A stretch of DNA of 56,327 bases from assembly GCA_022774705.1 (NCBI GenBank), contig JALFLM010000126.1:1-56327 (forward strand). The letters are read 5' to 3'. The notes beneath the pieces were generated by a model. The model saw nothing but the letters and a program-made list of their open reading frames with translations. It was not told the origin of the DNA and ran no database searches. Of this stretch, positions 35,225 through 44,611 are shown in pieces (within the stretch, counting starts at the first letter, position 1; the number at the start of each line of letters is the position of its first letter). This stretch comes from Lachnospiraceae bacterium. GTDB lineage: Bacteria; Bacillota; Clostridia; Lachnospirales; Lachnospiraceae. Both the position numbers and the translations under genes were made by a program.

Positions 35225-36181
35225 ATGCCAATTAAGATACAGGACGGACTCCCGGCGCGTCCCATACTGGAATCAGAGAATATTTTCATGATGGGAGAGG
35301 AGAGGGCGAAAAATCAGGACATTCGTCCCCTGCAGATTCTTCTGCTGAATCTGATGCCCATTAAGCAGGATACGGAGACACAGCTTTACCGGGCTCTTTC
35401 CAATACACCTCTTCAGGTGGAGGTCAGCTTTTTAAATGTAACGGATCATGTTTCCAAAAATACTTCCATCAGTCATCTGAACAAATTTTATCAGAACTTT
35501 GCGAATGTGAAGAGGAAATATTTTGACGGTATGATCATTACCGGAGCGCCGGTGGAACAGATGCCGTTTGAAGAGGTGGATTACTGGCAGGAACTGACTA
35601 CGATTATGGAGTGGAGCAAAACCCATGTGACTTCCACCCTTCATATCTGCTGGGGTGCGCAGGCGGGACTTTATTATCACTACGGTATCAATAAACATCT
35701 GATGAAGACAAAGCTTTCCGGTATTTATACCCAGAAGGTAACTGACCGCAAGATTCCTCTGGTTCGAAGCTTTGATGACCAGTTCACGGCGCCGCATTCC
35801 CGTTATACGACAGTAAAACGCCGGGAAATTCTGGAAAATCCCGATCTGATCATATGTGCGGAATCGGAGGTGGCCGGTGTTTATCTGGTGATGAGTGTGG
35901 ATGGAAAACGGATTTTCGTCTTCGGACATCCGGAGTATGACCGCATGACACTGAATGAAGAGTATAAGCGTGATATCGGACGCGGATTGGATCCGGCTCT
36001 TCCGGTCAATTATTATCCCAACAACGACCCTGATGCATTTCCTCTGCTGACATGGAGAAGCCATGCCAATCTTCTGTATACCAACTGGCTAAATTTTTAT
36101 GTATATCAGGAGACTCCCTACGAGCTGGCGGAAGAGCAGAACGAAGAATACACCGGAACCCGGGACAGCATTATAAATTGA
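35225..36181 (+). CDS. metA: Homoserine O-acetyltransferase (MetA family)
   Basis: A 318-residue MetA of the glutamine-amidotransferase-like fold that activates homoserine in methionine synthesis. The catalytic Cys142 lies in HICWGAQAG; His and Glu are in FGHPEYDR. Residue 111 is Glu (GAPVE), the residue known to favour acetyl-CoA over succinyl-CoA in this family, so the product is probably O-acetylhomoserine. ATG 35225 follows GGAGGG. No riboswitch fits in the 88-base upstream gap. Confidence 0.93.
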   Translation: MPIKIQDGLPARPILESENIFMMGEERAKNQDIRPLQILLLNLMPIKQDTETQLYRALSNTPLQVEVSFLNVTDHVSKNTSISHLNKFYQNFANVKRKYFDGMIITGAPVEQMPFEEVDYWQELTTIMEWSKTHVTSTLHICWGAQAGLYYHYGINKHLMKTKLSGIYTQKVTDRKIPLVRSFDDQFTAPHSRYTTVKRREILENPDLIICAESEVAGVYLVMSVDGKRIFVFGHPEYDRMTLNEEYKRDIGRGLDPALPVNYYPNNDPDAFPLLTWRSHANLLYTNWLNFYVYQETPYELAEEQNEEYTGTRDSIIN

Positions 36182-36293
36182 AGTGCAAAATTGCATATGA
36201 CTTGCATTTTACACATGATTGTGCTATAGTTTGAAATTGACCTGCGGGAGGTTGCCTGCATTTGTTTATTTGTTGGGAAAGGATGTGTCGATT

Positions 36294-37355
36294 ATGACAA
36301 AGATAGATATTATTTCCGGTTTTCTTGGAGCCGGTAAGACAACTTTAATAAAAAAACTGCTTTCAGAAGCACTGAAAGGACAGCAGACAGTTCTGATTGA
36401 GAATGAATTCGGCGAGATTGGTATCGACGGCGGTTTTCTGAAGGAAGCCGGTATTGAAATCCGTGAGATGAATTCTGGCTGTATCTGCTGTACTCTGGTG
36501 GGCGATTTTGAAACCTCCTTAAAAGAAGTGATGAGCCAGTATCATCCGGACCGCATTATTATCGAACCCAGCGGTGTCGGCAAGCTTTCTGATGTTGTTC
36601 GTGCTGTCAGTGTACTGAACGAGGATTCCGAAGCACAGTTTAACAGTGCGGCAGTTGTGGTGGATGCTTCCAAAGCAAAGATGTATATGAAGAACTTCGG
36701 CGAGTTTTACAATGACCAGATTGCAACAGCAGGAACCATTGTCCTGAGCCGCACCGGCTCCATGAAGCAGGACAGGATTGAAAAGGCCATTTCACTGATT
36801 CGCGAAATCAACCAGACTGCTCAGATTATCACAACCCCCTGGAATCAGCTGAGCGGTGCCCGGATTCTGGAGACGATGGAAGGTGAAAAAGACAGCATGG
36901 CAGTTCAGCTTCTGAAAGAGATGGAAGAACATCACCACCATCACGACCATGAAGAGGGGGAGTGCTGCTGCGGTCACGACCACGGTCACGGTCATCACCA
37001 CCATCATGACCATGAAGAGGAAGAGTGCTGCTGCGGTCACGATCATGATCACGGTCATCATCACCATCATCATGCCGATGAGGTATTTGCAAGCATCGGT
37101 ATGGAAACCATCCGCAGATATACCCAGGATGAAATCACTGCCTGCCTGAAGGCACTGGGCGATGAGGACAGATATGGTATGATCCTTCGTGCCAAGGGTA
37201 TGGTTGCTTCTTCCGAAGGAGAAGACTGGATCCATTTTGATTATGTGCCGGAAGAAATGGAAGTTCGTGCCGGTGCAGCCGATGTAACCGGCAAGATCGT
37301 AGTAATCGGCTCAGGTGTGAAAGAAGATGCCGTAAAAGAACTGTTTCTGAACTGA
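36294..37355 (+). CDS. CobW/COG0523 GTPase with duplicated His-rich metal loop
   Basis: A 353-residue G3E GTPase and probable metal chaperone. Walker A is GFLGAGKTT near residue 9, the metal motif CICC lies in NSGCICCTL near 64, and IIEPSGVGKLSDV carries the switch region. Residues about 213-261 are a His/Asp/Glu/Cys-rich stretch with two copies of a 21-residue unit containing CCCGHDH, then the CobW C-terminal domain. Zinc or another transition metal is the likely cargo. The start is ATG 36294 (MTKIDIISGF); the frame is open further upstream. The next gene is a second, diverged CobW. Confidence 0.88.
   Translation: MTKIDIISGFLGAGKTTLIKKLLSEALKGQQTVLIENEFGEIGIDGGFLKEAGIEIREMNSGCICCTLVGDFETSLKEVMSQYHPDRIIIEPSGVGKLSDVVRAVSVLNEDSEAQFNSAAVVVDASKAKMYMKNFGEFYNDQIATAGTIVLSRTGSMKQDRIEKAISLIREINQTAQIITTPWNQLSGARILETMEGEKDSMAVQLLKEMEEHHHHHDHEEGECCCGHDHGHGHHHHHDHEEEECCCGHDHDHGHHHHHHADEVFASIGMETIRRYTQDEITACLKALGDEDRYGMILRAKGMVASSEGEDWIHFDYVPEEMEVRAGAADVTGKIVVIGSGVKEDAVKELFLN
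36930..37076 (+). repeat. 63-bp in-frame tandem repeat encoding the His-rich loop
   Basis: Units at 36930-36992 and 36993-37055 plus a partial third (37056-37076) share CATCACCACCATCA and GAGTGCTGCTGCGGTCACGA. Differences are mostly silent, which suggests recent duplication. Confidence 0.85.
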
Positions 37356-37396
37356 TGGAAAGTGTATAAAAAGTGAATAAATGGAAAGGCTGAGTT

Positions 37397-38344
37397 ATGT
37401 TCAAAAGAAATAGGAAAATACCTGTATATATGATCAATGGTTTTCTGGAGAGCGGCAAAACATCATTTATTGCTTTTACTCTGGAGCAGGATTATTTTCA
37501 GATTGACGGGGAGACGCTGCTTCTTCTGTGCGAGGAAGGTCTGGAGGAGTATGATGAAGAACTCCTGGAGGCTTCTCATACCGTCGTGGAACTGATTGAA
37601 GAAGAGTCTGAATTTACACCGGAGCATCTGTCTGCCATTGCTGCAAAACACAGTCCTGAACGTATCATTATCGAATACAACGGGATGTGGCTTATGCGGG
37701 ATAAGGAGCTTCCGGCAAACTGGGCAATCGAGCAGCAGATTACTCATGTGGATGCCTCTACGTTTGAAGTGTATTACAAGAACATGAAATCTCTGTTCGG
37801 TGAGATGGTGAAGAATTCAGATATGGTTATTTTCAACCGCTGCGACATGGTTGAAGATCTGGCGCCGCTGCGGAGAACTGTACAGGCAGTCAATATGAAT
37901 GCCGAAGTTGTGTTTGAAGATGAAGAAGGCGAAGTTCAGGAGATGACGGAAGAGGATCTTCCTTTTGATCTGGATGCGGATGTGATTGAGCTGGAAGGAC
38001 CTGCCTATGCCGTCTGGTATATGGATGCTCTTGATAACCCGGGCCGTTACGACGGCAAGGTGGTCCGTTATAAAGGTATGGTCATGCACCCTGGCGATTT
38101 TCCGAAAAATGCATTTGTTCCAGGCAGACTTGTCAATACCTGCTGCGAAGAAGATATGGCATTTTTCGGCTTTGTCGTCAAGAGCAGCCAGGCGGATAAG
38201 TTTGCAGACCGTGACTGGGTGGAAGTAACGGCAAAGGTTAATATTGAATACTGGAAGGATTATGAAGGAGAAGGTCCTGTTCTGTATGCTTCCGATATCC
38301 ACAGAACGGTACAGCCTGTGCCGGATATCATCAGCTTTATGTAA
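37397..38344 (+). CDS. CobW-like GTPase fused to a TIGR03943/DUF1980-like domain
   Basis: A 315-residue protein. The N-terminal part is a diverged G3E GTPase with Walker A GFLESGKTSF and IIIEYNGMW, but without the CxCC metal motif. From about residue 205 it carries a beta-rich domain (RYKGMVMHPGDFPKNAFVPG ... VNTCCEEDMAFFGFVV) resembling the C-terminal part of TIGR03943/YcgQ proteins. These pair with permeases and metal handling. It follows the first CobW gene by 41 bases and probably works with it. Confidence 0.75.
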   Translation: MFKRNRKIPVYMINGFLESGKTSFIAFTLEQDYFQIDGETLLLLCEEGLEEYDEELLEASHTVVELIEEESEFTPEHLSAIAAKHSPERIIIEYNGMWLMRDKELPANWAIEQQITHVDASTFEVYYKNMKSLFGEMVKNSDMVIFNRCDMVEDLAPLRRTVQAVNMNAEVVFEDEEGEVQEMTEEDLPFDLDADVIELEGPAYAVWYMDALDNPGRYDGKVVRYKGMVMHPGDFPKNAFVPGRLVNTCCEEDMAFFGFVVKSSQADKFADRDWVEVTAKVNIEYWKDYEGEGPVLYASDIHRTVQPVPDIISFM

Positions 38345-38388
38345 CAGTCAGCAGGCTTTTGGGCTGTGAACATAAAGAATAAAAAATG

Positions 38389-38419
38389 AGAGATGCTGTA
38401 ATGATACGGCATCTCTTTT
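38389..38419. terminator. Terminator after the CobW pair
   Basis: AGAGATGC pairs with GCATCTCT around a 12-base loop, followed by TTT. An A-run lies on the other side, and prs converges from the right. Confidence 0.8.
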
Positions 38420-38459
38420 CGTTATAATAGATGAAACGGCATGGACAACAGAAAATCAG

Positions 38460-38489
38460 CCTGACATCCGATGCGCCGGAGGTCAGGCT
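38460..38489 (-). terminator. Hairpin downstream of prs
   Basis: GCCTGAC (38460-38466) pairs with GTCAGGC about 38482-38488. On the minus strand it is followed by TGATTTTCTG. It lies 40 bases past the prs stop. Confidence 0.45.
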
Positions 38490-38527
38490 GACTGGCAGAA
38501 AAATATTGCAAAATGGGCTTTTAGTGA

Positions 38528-39727
38528 TTAGTCAGCCACATAGTTGCCTTCATTAAAGTGCTTAACTGTCTTCTGAATCTTTGCCGTAGGTGTCATCAGA
38601 TCAGAGATGGATACATCATGATTGATGGTGTTGATGATAGCGGCGAGATATTTGCTCATGTCTGCTTCCACATACCAGGGCTTGTTAAGAAGCTCAGCAG
38701 GTCTGTAGTTCAGATTGGTTGTAATGACGCGGTCAATATAGCCGTTGTTATAGAATTCATCAAATTTTTCGAAGCCGCTTGTAAACAGACCAAAAGTACA
38801 TAAGACAATGACTCTGGCTGCCTTGCGGTCCTTCAGTTCACGGCAGGTATCCAGCATGCTTTCACCGGAAGCAATCATATCATCGATGATGATTACGGTC
38901 TTGCCTTCCACGCTGCTGCCCAGGAATTCATGAGCTACGATGGGATTGCGGCCGTTGATTACGCGGGAATAATCGCGTCGCTTGTAAAACATACCCATGT
39001 CAACGCCGATGTTGTTGGCCAGATAAACGGCACGGGACATGGCTCCCTCATCCGGACTGATTACCATAACATGATCCTTATCGATCTTCAGATCCGGCAC
39101 AGACTGAAACAGTGTCTTCAGAAACTGATAGGTGGGCATGAAATTGTTGAATTCAAATAAAGGAATTGCATTCTGAACACGCGGATCATGGGCATCGAAA
39201 GTGATGATGCTGTCAATTCCCATATTAACAAGTTCTTCCAGTGCGTAAGCACAGTCGAGAGATTCTCTCTTGGTCCTTTTATGCTGTCTGCTTTCATACA
39301 GGAACGGCATAATTACGTTGATACGGTGTGCACTGGGCTGGGCTGTTGAAATGATACGCTTCAGATCAGCAAAATGATCATCCGGTGACATATGGTTTAC
39401 ATTACCGCATACATTGTAGGTAAGGCTGTGATTCATCACATCAACCATTACAAAAAGATCACTTCCCCGTACCGAAGAATTAATCACACCTTTTCCTTCT
39501 CCGCTTCCGAATCTTGGACAGTCGCACTCGATCAGATAACTGTCTCTGTCATAACCACGGATCCCCAGAGTGCTGTCCTGCTCTTTCATAAGCAATTTAT
39601 AGTCATTCTTACGGAACTGAACAATGTAATCATCGACTTTTTTGCCCAGATCCTGACAGCTTTTCAGGGCAGCAATACGCAATGGCGCTACTGGCAGTGC
39701 ACCGCCAAAAGTATAATCTTTCGTCAT
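38528..39727 (-). CDS. prs: Ribose-phosphate pyrophosphokinase
   Basis: A 399-residue PRPP synthetase of the longer form found in Clostridia. The PRPP-binding loop is VIIIDDMIASGESM near residue 295. MPFLYESRQHKRTKRES forms the flexible catalytic region, and ITFDAHDPRVQNAIP the active-site His loop. The frame is open to 39910, but ATG 39727 follows GGGAG at nine bases and starts the conserved MTKDYTFGG. It has its own promoter. It makes PRPP for purine, pyrimidine and NAD synthesis, which fits the purine genes 5 kb away. Confidence 0.92.
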   Translation of the reverse strand: MTKDYTFGGALPVAPLRIAALKSCQDLGKKVDDYIVQFRKNDYKLLMKEQDSTLGIRGYDRDSYLIECDCPRFGSGEGKGVINSSVRGSDLFVMVDVMNHSLTYNVCGNVNHMSPDDHFADLKRIISTAQPSAHRINVIMPFLYESRQHKRTKRESLDCAYALEELVNMGIDSIITFDAHDPRVQNAIPLFEFNNFMPTYQFLKTLFQSVPDLKIDKDHVMVISPDEGAMSRAVYLANNIGVDMGMFYKRRDYSRVINGRNPIVAHEFLGSSVEGKTVIIIDDMIASGESMLDTCRELKDRKAARVIVLCTFGLFTSGFEKFDEFYNNGYIDRVITTNLNYRPAELLNKPWYVEADMSKYLAAIINTINHDVSISDLMTPTAKIQKTVKHFNEGNYVAD

Positions 39728-39791
39728 ATTAATTTCTCCCTCTTCCGGCAGACACAGACTTCCTGCCGGTGACTCATAATGATTCAATACC

Positions 39792-39820
39792 TTTATAACA
39801 TTATCTGATGTTGAGGTCAA
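39792..39820 (-). promoter_or_regulatory. Sigma-A promoter of prs
   Basis: On the minus strand TTGACC (39815-39820), 17 bases, then TATAAA (39792-39797). The start codon is 65 bases downstream. Confidence 0.75.
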
Positions 39821-39959
39821 GTATATTTTGCTCTTTTGTAAATACTTTGCAAAATATCCGTTTTTGTCCGGTTTTTTCGGATTCCTGTTTGGAATCCTTG
39901 CAAAAAACAACGGGAATTGGTATGATAAAAAAGGTACATTTATCAGGAGGGATAAAATA

Positions 39960-41357
39960 GTGAAAAAGAAGCAACACGTTATTTCCGGAGTGGTACCGGG
40001 GTCTATTGCCGAGGAGATGGAGATCGAGCCCGGGGATCTGCTGCTGCAGATCGACGATATGGAAATTGAAGATATACTGGATTATCAGTTTTACGCTGAA
40101 GACGAGGAACTGACTCTGCTCATCCGCAAGCCGGACGGGGAGGAATGGGAACTGGAGATTGAAAAAGAATACGGGGAGGATATCGGCCTTGTTTTTGAAA
40201 ACGGTCTGATGGATGATTACCGTTCCTGCAGCAATAAATGTATTTTCTGTTTTATTGACCAGATGCCTCCGGGCATGCGGGAAACGCTGTATTTCAAGGA
40301 TGATGATGCACGGCTTTCCTTCCTTCAGGGAAACTATATTACGCTGACCAATTTAAAAGAGAAGGATATGGAAAGAATCGTAAGGTATCATCTCAGTCCC
40401 ATCAATATATCGGTGCATACCACGAACCCGGAGCTTCGCTGCCGGATGCTTCATAATCGTTTTGCGGGCCGTTCTCTTGAAAAAATCGATTATTTTTATG
40501 AACATGAAATTGAGATGAACGGACAGATCGTGCTTTGCAAGGGATATAATGATGGTGAGGAACTGAAAAATACGCTTCAGGATCTGATTCGGTACTGTCC
40601 GGTGATGCAGAGCGTTTCCGTTGTACCCGTGGGACTTACAAAATACCGGGAGGGACTCTGTCCGCTGGAGCCGTTTACTGCCAGGGATGCGGAGCAGACC
40701 ATCGATCTGATCGAAGAAGTGCAGAAGCAGTGCATGGAACGGTTTGGCATTCGCTTTGTTCATGCCAGCGATGAATTCTACATTCTGGCGGGCAGGGAAC
40801 TGCCTCAGGATGAGGAGTATGATGGCTATCCCCAGCTGGAAAACGGAGTGGGTATGCTGCGGCTTCTGATGACGGAAACCCAGGAGGCTCTGTCCGGTCT
40901 GGAAGGAGATGACCGTGCCGATCATCTGACCATTGCCACAGGACAGCTGGCATTTCCCTATCTGCAGAAATGTGCGGACCTGATCCGGGACAGATTCCCC
41001 GGTATTGAGGTGGACCTGATTGCCATACGAAACCGGTTTTTCGGAGAGCAGATTACAGTGTCAGGTCTGATCACAGGTCAGGATCTGCTGGAGCAGCTTT
41101 CAGGCAGAGAACTGGGAAGCAGAGTTCTGATTCCGATCAACATGCTTCGCAGCGGAGAAGAGGTTTTTCTTGACGATATGACCGTTTCACAGATACAAAA
41201 AGCTTTACAAGTTCCGGTTGTTAGTGTAAAATCAAGCGGATACGACCTGGTGGGCGCTGTTGCGGGAATCGGGGATTTATGTCAGGAATCCGATCGTTTC
41301 CGTCCTTATGAACCGTCGGATCAGGCTATGGCAGAGCCGGAATCGGAGGAAAACTGA
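39960..41357 (+). CDS. DUF512/radical SAM protein with N-terminal PDZ-like domain
   Basis: A 465-residue protein of the DUF512 family (PF04459). A PDZ-like segment (VVPGSIAEEMEIEPGDLLLQI) opens it. CSNKCIFCFIDQMPPGMR near residue 92 is an iron-sulfur CxxxCxxC radical-SAM-type motif. GLTKYREGLCPLEPF and the C-terminal GYDLVGAVA are family blocks. Start GTG 39960 is eight bases after AGGAGGG; the frame is open upstream without a ribosome binding site. It sits directly before der, a conserved arrangement in Clostridia. Its reaction is unknown. Confidence 0.88.
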   Translation: MKKKQHVISGVVPGSIAEEMEIEPGDLLLQIDDMEIEDILDYQFYAEDEELTLLIRKPDGEEWELEIEKEYGEDIGLVFENGLMDDYRSCSNKCIFCFIDQMPPGMRETLYFKDDDARLSFLQGNYITLTNLKEKDMERIVRYHLSPINISVHTTNPELRCRMLHNRFAGRSLEKIDYFYEHEIEMNGQIVLCKGYNDGEELKNTLQDLIRYCPVMQSVSVVPVGLTKYREGLCPLEPFTARDAEQTIDLIEEVQKQCMERFGIRFVHASDEFYILAGRELPQDEEYDGYPQLENGVGMLRLLMTETQEALSGLEGDDRADHLTIATGQLAFPYLQKCADLIRDRFPGIEVDLIAIRNRFFGEQITVSGLITGQDLLEQLSGRELGSRVLIPINMLRSGEEVFLDDMTVSQIQKALQVPVVSVKSSGYDLVGAVAGIGDLCQESDRFRPYEPSDQAMAEPESEEN

Positions 41358-41403
41358 TACCGGGCCGGTGAACTGACAGTTGTTTTAGAAAAGGAGAAAT
41401 CAG

Positions 41404-42726
41404 ATGAGTAAACCGATTGTGGCAGTTGTAGGACGTCCCAACGTTGGCAAATCTACATTATTTAATGCAATTGCAGGAAGTAATATTTCCATCGTGAAGG
41501 ATACCCCTGGTGTGACCAGGGACAGGATTTATGCAGATTGTACCTGGCTGAATACCACATTTACATTGATAGATACCGGCGGTATCGAGCCGGACAGCGG
41601 GGATGTGATTCTTTCACAGATGCGTGCACAGGCACAGATTGCCATCGATACGGCAGATGTGATCATTTTTCTGACGGATGTCCGTCAGGGGATGCAGGAT
41701 GCGGATACGAAGGTGGCGGATATGCTGCGCCGTTCCAGAAAACCTGTGATTCTGGCTGTCAACAAGGTGGACAGCTTCCAGAAGTTTATGGCAGATGTAT
41801 ATGAATTCTATAATCTGGGAATCGGCGATCCTATTCCGATTTCGGCTGCCAGCCGGCTGGGGATTGGTGATCTGCTGGAAGCAGTGGCAGAGCATTTCCC
41901 TCAGAGCAGCGTGGAAGAAGCGGAGGATGAACGCCCGAGAGTGGCCATCGTGGGAAAACCCAATGTGGGCAAATCTTCCATTATTAACAGACTGACCGGT
42001 GAGAATCGTGTAATCGTTTCCGATATTGCGGGCACGACCCGTGATGCCATCGATACAGTCGTGCGTCACAACAAAAAGGATTATGTATTTATTGATACGG
42101 CAGGTCTGCGGAGAAAGAACAAGGTAAAGGAAGATCTGGAGCGTTACAGTATCATCCGTACAGTAACTGCTGTGGAACGGGCCGATGTGGTGATCGTGGT
42201 CATCGACGCGACGGAAGGTGTTACGGAGCAGGATGCGAAGATTGCCGGTATTGCTCATGACCGGGGCAAAGGCATCATTATTGCAGTGAATAAATGGGAT
42301 GCCATCAATAAAGACAACAATACGGTGAAAAAATTCACGGAAAAGATCCGCCTGATCCTTTCCTTCCTGCCCTATGCGGAGATCATGTTTGTTTCTGCGG
42401 TGTCCGGTCAGCGTCTGCTCAAGATGTTTGACATGATTGATACAGTAATTGAAAATCAGAATCTGAGGATAGCTACCGGTGTACTGAATGAAATCCTGAC
42501 TGAAGCGGTTGCGCTGCAGCAGCCTCCGTCAGACAGAGGAAGACGCCTGAAGATCTTTTACATGACGCAGGTGTCTGTCAAGCCGCCCACATTTGTTCTT
42601 TTTGTCAATGACAAGGAACTGATGCATTACTCCTATACCCGCTATATCGAGAACAGGATCAGGGAGGCTTTCGGATTTCGGGGGACATCGCTGAAGTTTA
42701 TTATTCGTGAACGAAAGGAGAAATAA
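41404..42726 (+). CDS. der: Ribosome biogenesis GTPase Der (EngA)
   Basis: A 440-residue GTPase with two tandem G domains: GRPNVGKST with DTGG and NKVD in the first, and GKPNVGKSS with DTAG and NKWD in the second. A C-terminal KH-like domain ends FGFRGTSLKFIIRERK. It is essential for 50S subunit maturation. AAAGGAG precedes the ATG. The plsY start follows one base after its stop codon. Confidence 0.97.
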   Translation: MSKPIVAVVGRPNVGKSTLFNAIAGSNISIVKDTPGVTRDRIYADCTWLNTTFTLIDTGGIEPDSGDVILSQMRAQAQIAIDTADVIIFLTDVRQGMQDADTKVADMLRRSRKPVILAVNKVDSFQKFMADVYEFYNLGIGDPIPISAASRLGIGDLLEAVAEHFPQSSVEEAEDERPRVAIVGKPNVGKSSIINRLTGENRVIVSDIAGTTRDAIDTVVRHNKKDYVFIDTAGLRRKNKVKEDLERYSIIRTVTAVERADVVIVVIDATEGVTEQDAKIAGIAHDRGKGIIIAVNKWDAINKDNNTVKKFTEKIRLILSFLPYAEIMFVSAVSGQRLLKMFDMIDTVIENQNLRIATGVLNEILTEAVALQQPPSDRGRRLKIFYMTQVSVKPPTFVLFVNDKELMHYSYTRYIENRIREAFGFRGTSLKFIIRERKEK

Positions 42727-42727
42727 T

Positions 42728-43366
42728 ATGGAACGGGTAATCTGTCTGATTATGGGATATGCATTCGGGCTGGTGCAGACGGGATTTTTCTACGGAAAAG
42801 CTCACGGAACCGATCTGCGGACCCGGGGAAGCGGCAATTCCGGCGCTACGAACACGCTGCGGGTCATGGGAAAGAAAGCCGGCGCAGTGGTGCTGCTGGG
42901 AGATGTGCTGAAATGCATTGTGGCCTGCATTCTGGCCCGTCTGCTTTTCGGTTCAAAGCAGCCGGATATGGAACTGCTGTATGTGCTTTATGCGGGATTC
43001 GGCGTAATTCTGGGGCATAATTTTCCTTTTTATCTGAAATTCAAAGGTGGTAAGGGGATTGCGGCTACCGGAGGCCTGATTATTGCCATCATGGATTTCA
43101 GAGTATTCATTATCTGTCTGACGGTTTTCCTGCTGACAGTGTTTCTTACCCGTTATGTGTCTCTGGGCTCTATGCTGGGTGCCGGTACATTTTTCATTGT
43201 GTGGACGGTGATTACCATGAACGGATGGAACAGCGTAGCACCTTCCTGCAGGCTGGAATCCTGTATCGTGGTGCTGCTGATCGCTCTTCTGGCAATTATC
43301 CGTCATAAAAGCAATATCAGGCGTCTCCTGTCCGGTACGGAGAATAAGCTGGGCGCTAAAAAATAG
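42728..43366 (+). CDS. plsY: Acyl-phosphate:glycerol-3-phosphate acyltransferase
   Basis: A 212-residue integral membrane enzyme with about five to seven helices that makes lysophosphatidic acid from acyl-phosphate and glycerol 3-phosphate. Conserved loops are GSGNSGATNTLR, GHNFPFYLKFKGGKGIAATGG and a late VSLGSML. ATG 42728 follows AAAGGAG, which lies within the end of der. Its substrate partner enzyme, GpsA, is encoded next. Confidence 0.95.
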   Translation: MERVICLIMGYAFGLVQTGFFYGKAHGTDLRTRGSGNSGATNTLRVMGKKAGAVVLLGDVLKCIVACILARLLFGSKQPDMELLYVLYAGFGVILGHNFPFYLKFKGGKGIAATGGLIIAIMDFRVFIICLTVFLLTVFLTRYVSLGSMLGAGTFFIVWTVITMNGWNSVAPSCRLESCIVVLLIALLAIIRHKSNIRRLLSGTENKLGAKK

Positions 43367-43372
43367 ACGGCA

Positions 43373-43453
43373 GCATGAACCGGAGGCTGCCGGCGGATAT
43401 ACCACACCGAGGAAACATGAAGTGTTTTTGAGGCTGGCTCTGAACAGTTATAA
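43373..43453. repeat. Degenerate structured repeat between plsY and gpsA
   Basis: CGGCAGC/GCTGCCG forms a hairpin (43371-43395). GGCGGATATACCACACCGAG that follows resembles part of the cloverleaf at 55289-55308. The reverse complement of 43433-43453 carries the dispersed TTTATAACTGTTCAGAGCCAG repeat, copy 3. Confidence 0.45.
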
Positions 43454-43475
43454 AAAATAAAGGAATGATTGAATT

Positions 43476-44489
43476 ATGACAAAAGTCAGTATTATGGGAG
43501 CAGGAACCTGGGCACTGGGAATTGCTGTGCTGCTGCATAACAACGGGGCAGACATCACCATCTGGTCTGCGCTGGAGGAAGAGCTGGATATGCTTCGCAA
43601 AAATCACGAACACAGGAATCTTCCCGGCGTAAAGATCCCCGAAGATATTCATCTGGAATCTGATCTGGAGACGACAGTCCGGTCAGCTGATGTTCTCGTC
43701 ATGGCGGTGGCAAGCCCCTATACAAGACAGACTGCTGCTAAAATGGCTCCTTTTGTGAAAAAAGAGCAGATAATTGTAGATGTGGCAAAGGGAATCGAAG
43801 AGAAGACGCTGATGACACTCAGCGAACAGATCCGGGATGAGATACCGCAGGCCAATGTGGCGGTTCTGTCCGGTCCCAGTCATGCGGAAGAGGTCAGCCG
43901 CGGAATCCCCACCACCTGTGTGGTTGGCGCCTCGGATCAGAAAACAGCGGAATATCTGCAGAATCTGTTTATGAATGAAGTATTCCGCGTGTATACAAGT
44001 CCCGACATCAGGGGAATCGAACTGGGGGGAGCCCTGAAAAACGTCATCGCTCTGGCTGCGGGTGTGGCAGATGGCCTGGGATACGGTGACAACACGAAAG
44101 CGGCCCTGATTACCCGGGGGATGGCTGAAATCGCCCGCCTGGGTCTGGCCATGGGAGCCCATTCGGAAACATTGTACGGGCTGAGCGGTATCGGCGATCT
44201 GATTGTAACCTGTGCCAGCATGCACAGCAGAAACCGCCGTGCCGGGATTCTGATCGGCCAGGGAAAGACCATGGAAGAAGCCATGGCGGAAGTGAAGATG
44301 GTGGTGGAAGGTGTGCATTCCGCGAAAGCCGCCAAAGCTCTGGCTGATAAGTATTATATCCACATGCCTCTGGTGGAAGAGGTCAACAGGGTGCTTTTTG
44401 AGAACAAATCTGCGGCGGATGCCGTACACGACCTGATGCTTCGGGATAAACGAATCGAATCTCCGGTCCTTCCCTGGCCGAAGGCATAG
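43476..44489 (+). CDS. gpsA: Glycerol-3-phosphate dehydrogenase [NAD(P)+]
   Basis: A 337-residue GpsA that reduces dihydroxyacetone phosphate to sn-glycerol 3-phosphate for phospholipids. The Rossmann motif is GAGTWALGIAVLL, and SGPSHAEEV, LGGALKNVIALAAG (catalytic Lys) and GLSGIGDLIVTC complete the family pattern. It feeds PlsY, encoded just upstream. AAAGGA lies about 11 bases before the ATG. Confidence 0.96.
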   Translation: MTKVSIMGAGTWALGIAVLLHNNGADITIWSALEEELDMLRKNHEHRNLPGVKIPEDIHLESDLETTVRSADVLVMAVASPYTRQTAAKMAPFVKKEQIIVDVAKGIEEKTLMTLSEQIRDEIPQANVAVLSGPSHAEEVSRGIPTTCVVGASDQKTAEYLQNLFMNEVFRVYTSPDIRGIELGGALKNVIALAAGVADGLGYGDNTKAALITRGMAEIARLGLAMGAHSETLYGLSGIGDLIVTCASMHSRNRRAGILIGQGKTMEEAMAEVKMVVEGVHSAKAAKALADKYYIHMPLVEEVNRVLFENKSAADAVHDLMLRDKRIESPVLPWPKA

Positions 44490-44542
44490 AGGAAAGTACA
44501 GGCCAGGCACAGGTTAAAGCACAGAGAAAACACAGATTGCGG

Positions 44543-44571
44543 TTGCATTGCCGGATCATTTCACTTATAAT
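44543..44571 (+). promoter_or_regulatory. Sigma-A promoter of the purine genes
   Basis: TTGCAT (44543-44548), 17 bases, then TATAAT (44566-44571), 40 bases before the start codon. Confidence 0.7.
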
Positions 44572-44611
44572 ATCAACGTATGAAAACTCGTTTTACGAAG
44601 GGAGAGTAATC

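Noticed and set aside
36930-37076. Short regular repeats considered as a CRISPR array
   Set aside because: They are contiguous, in frame and encode a His-rich loop; there are no spacers or cas genes.
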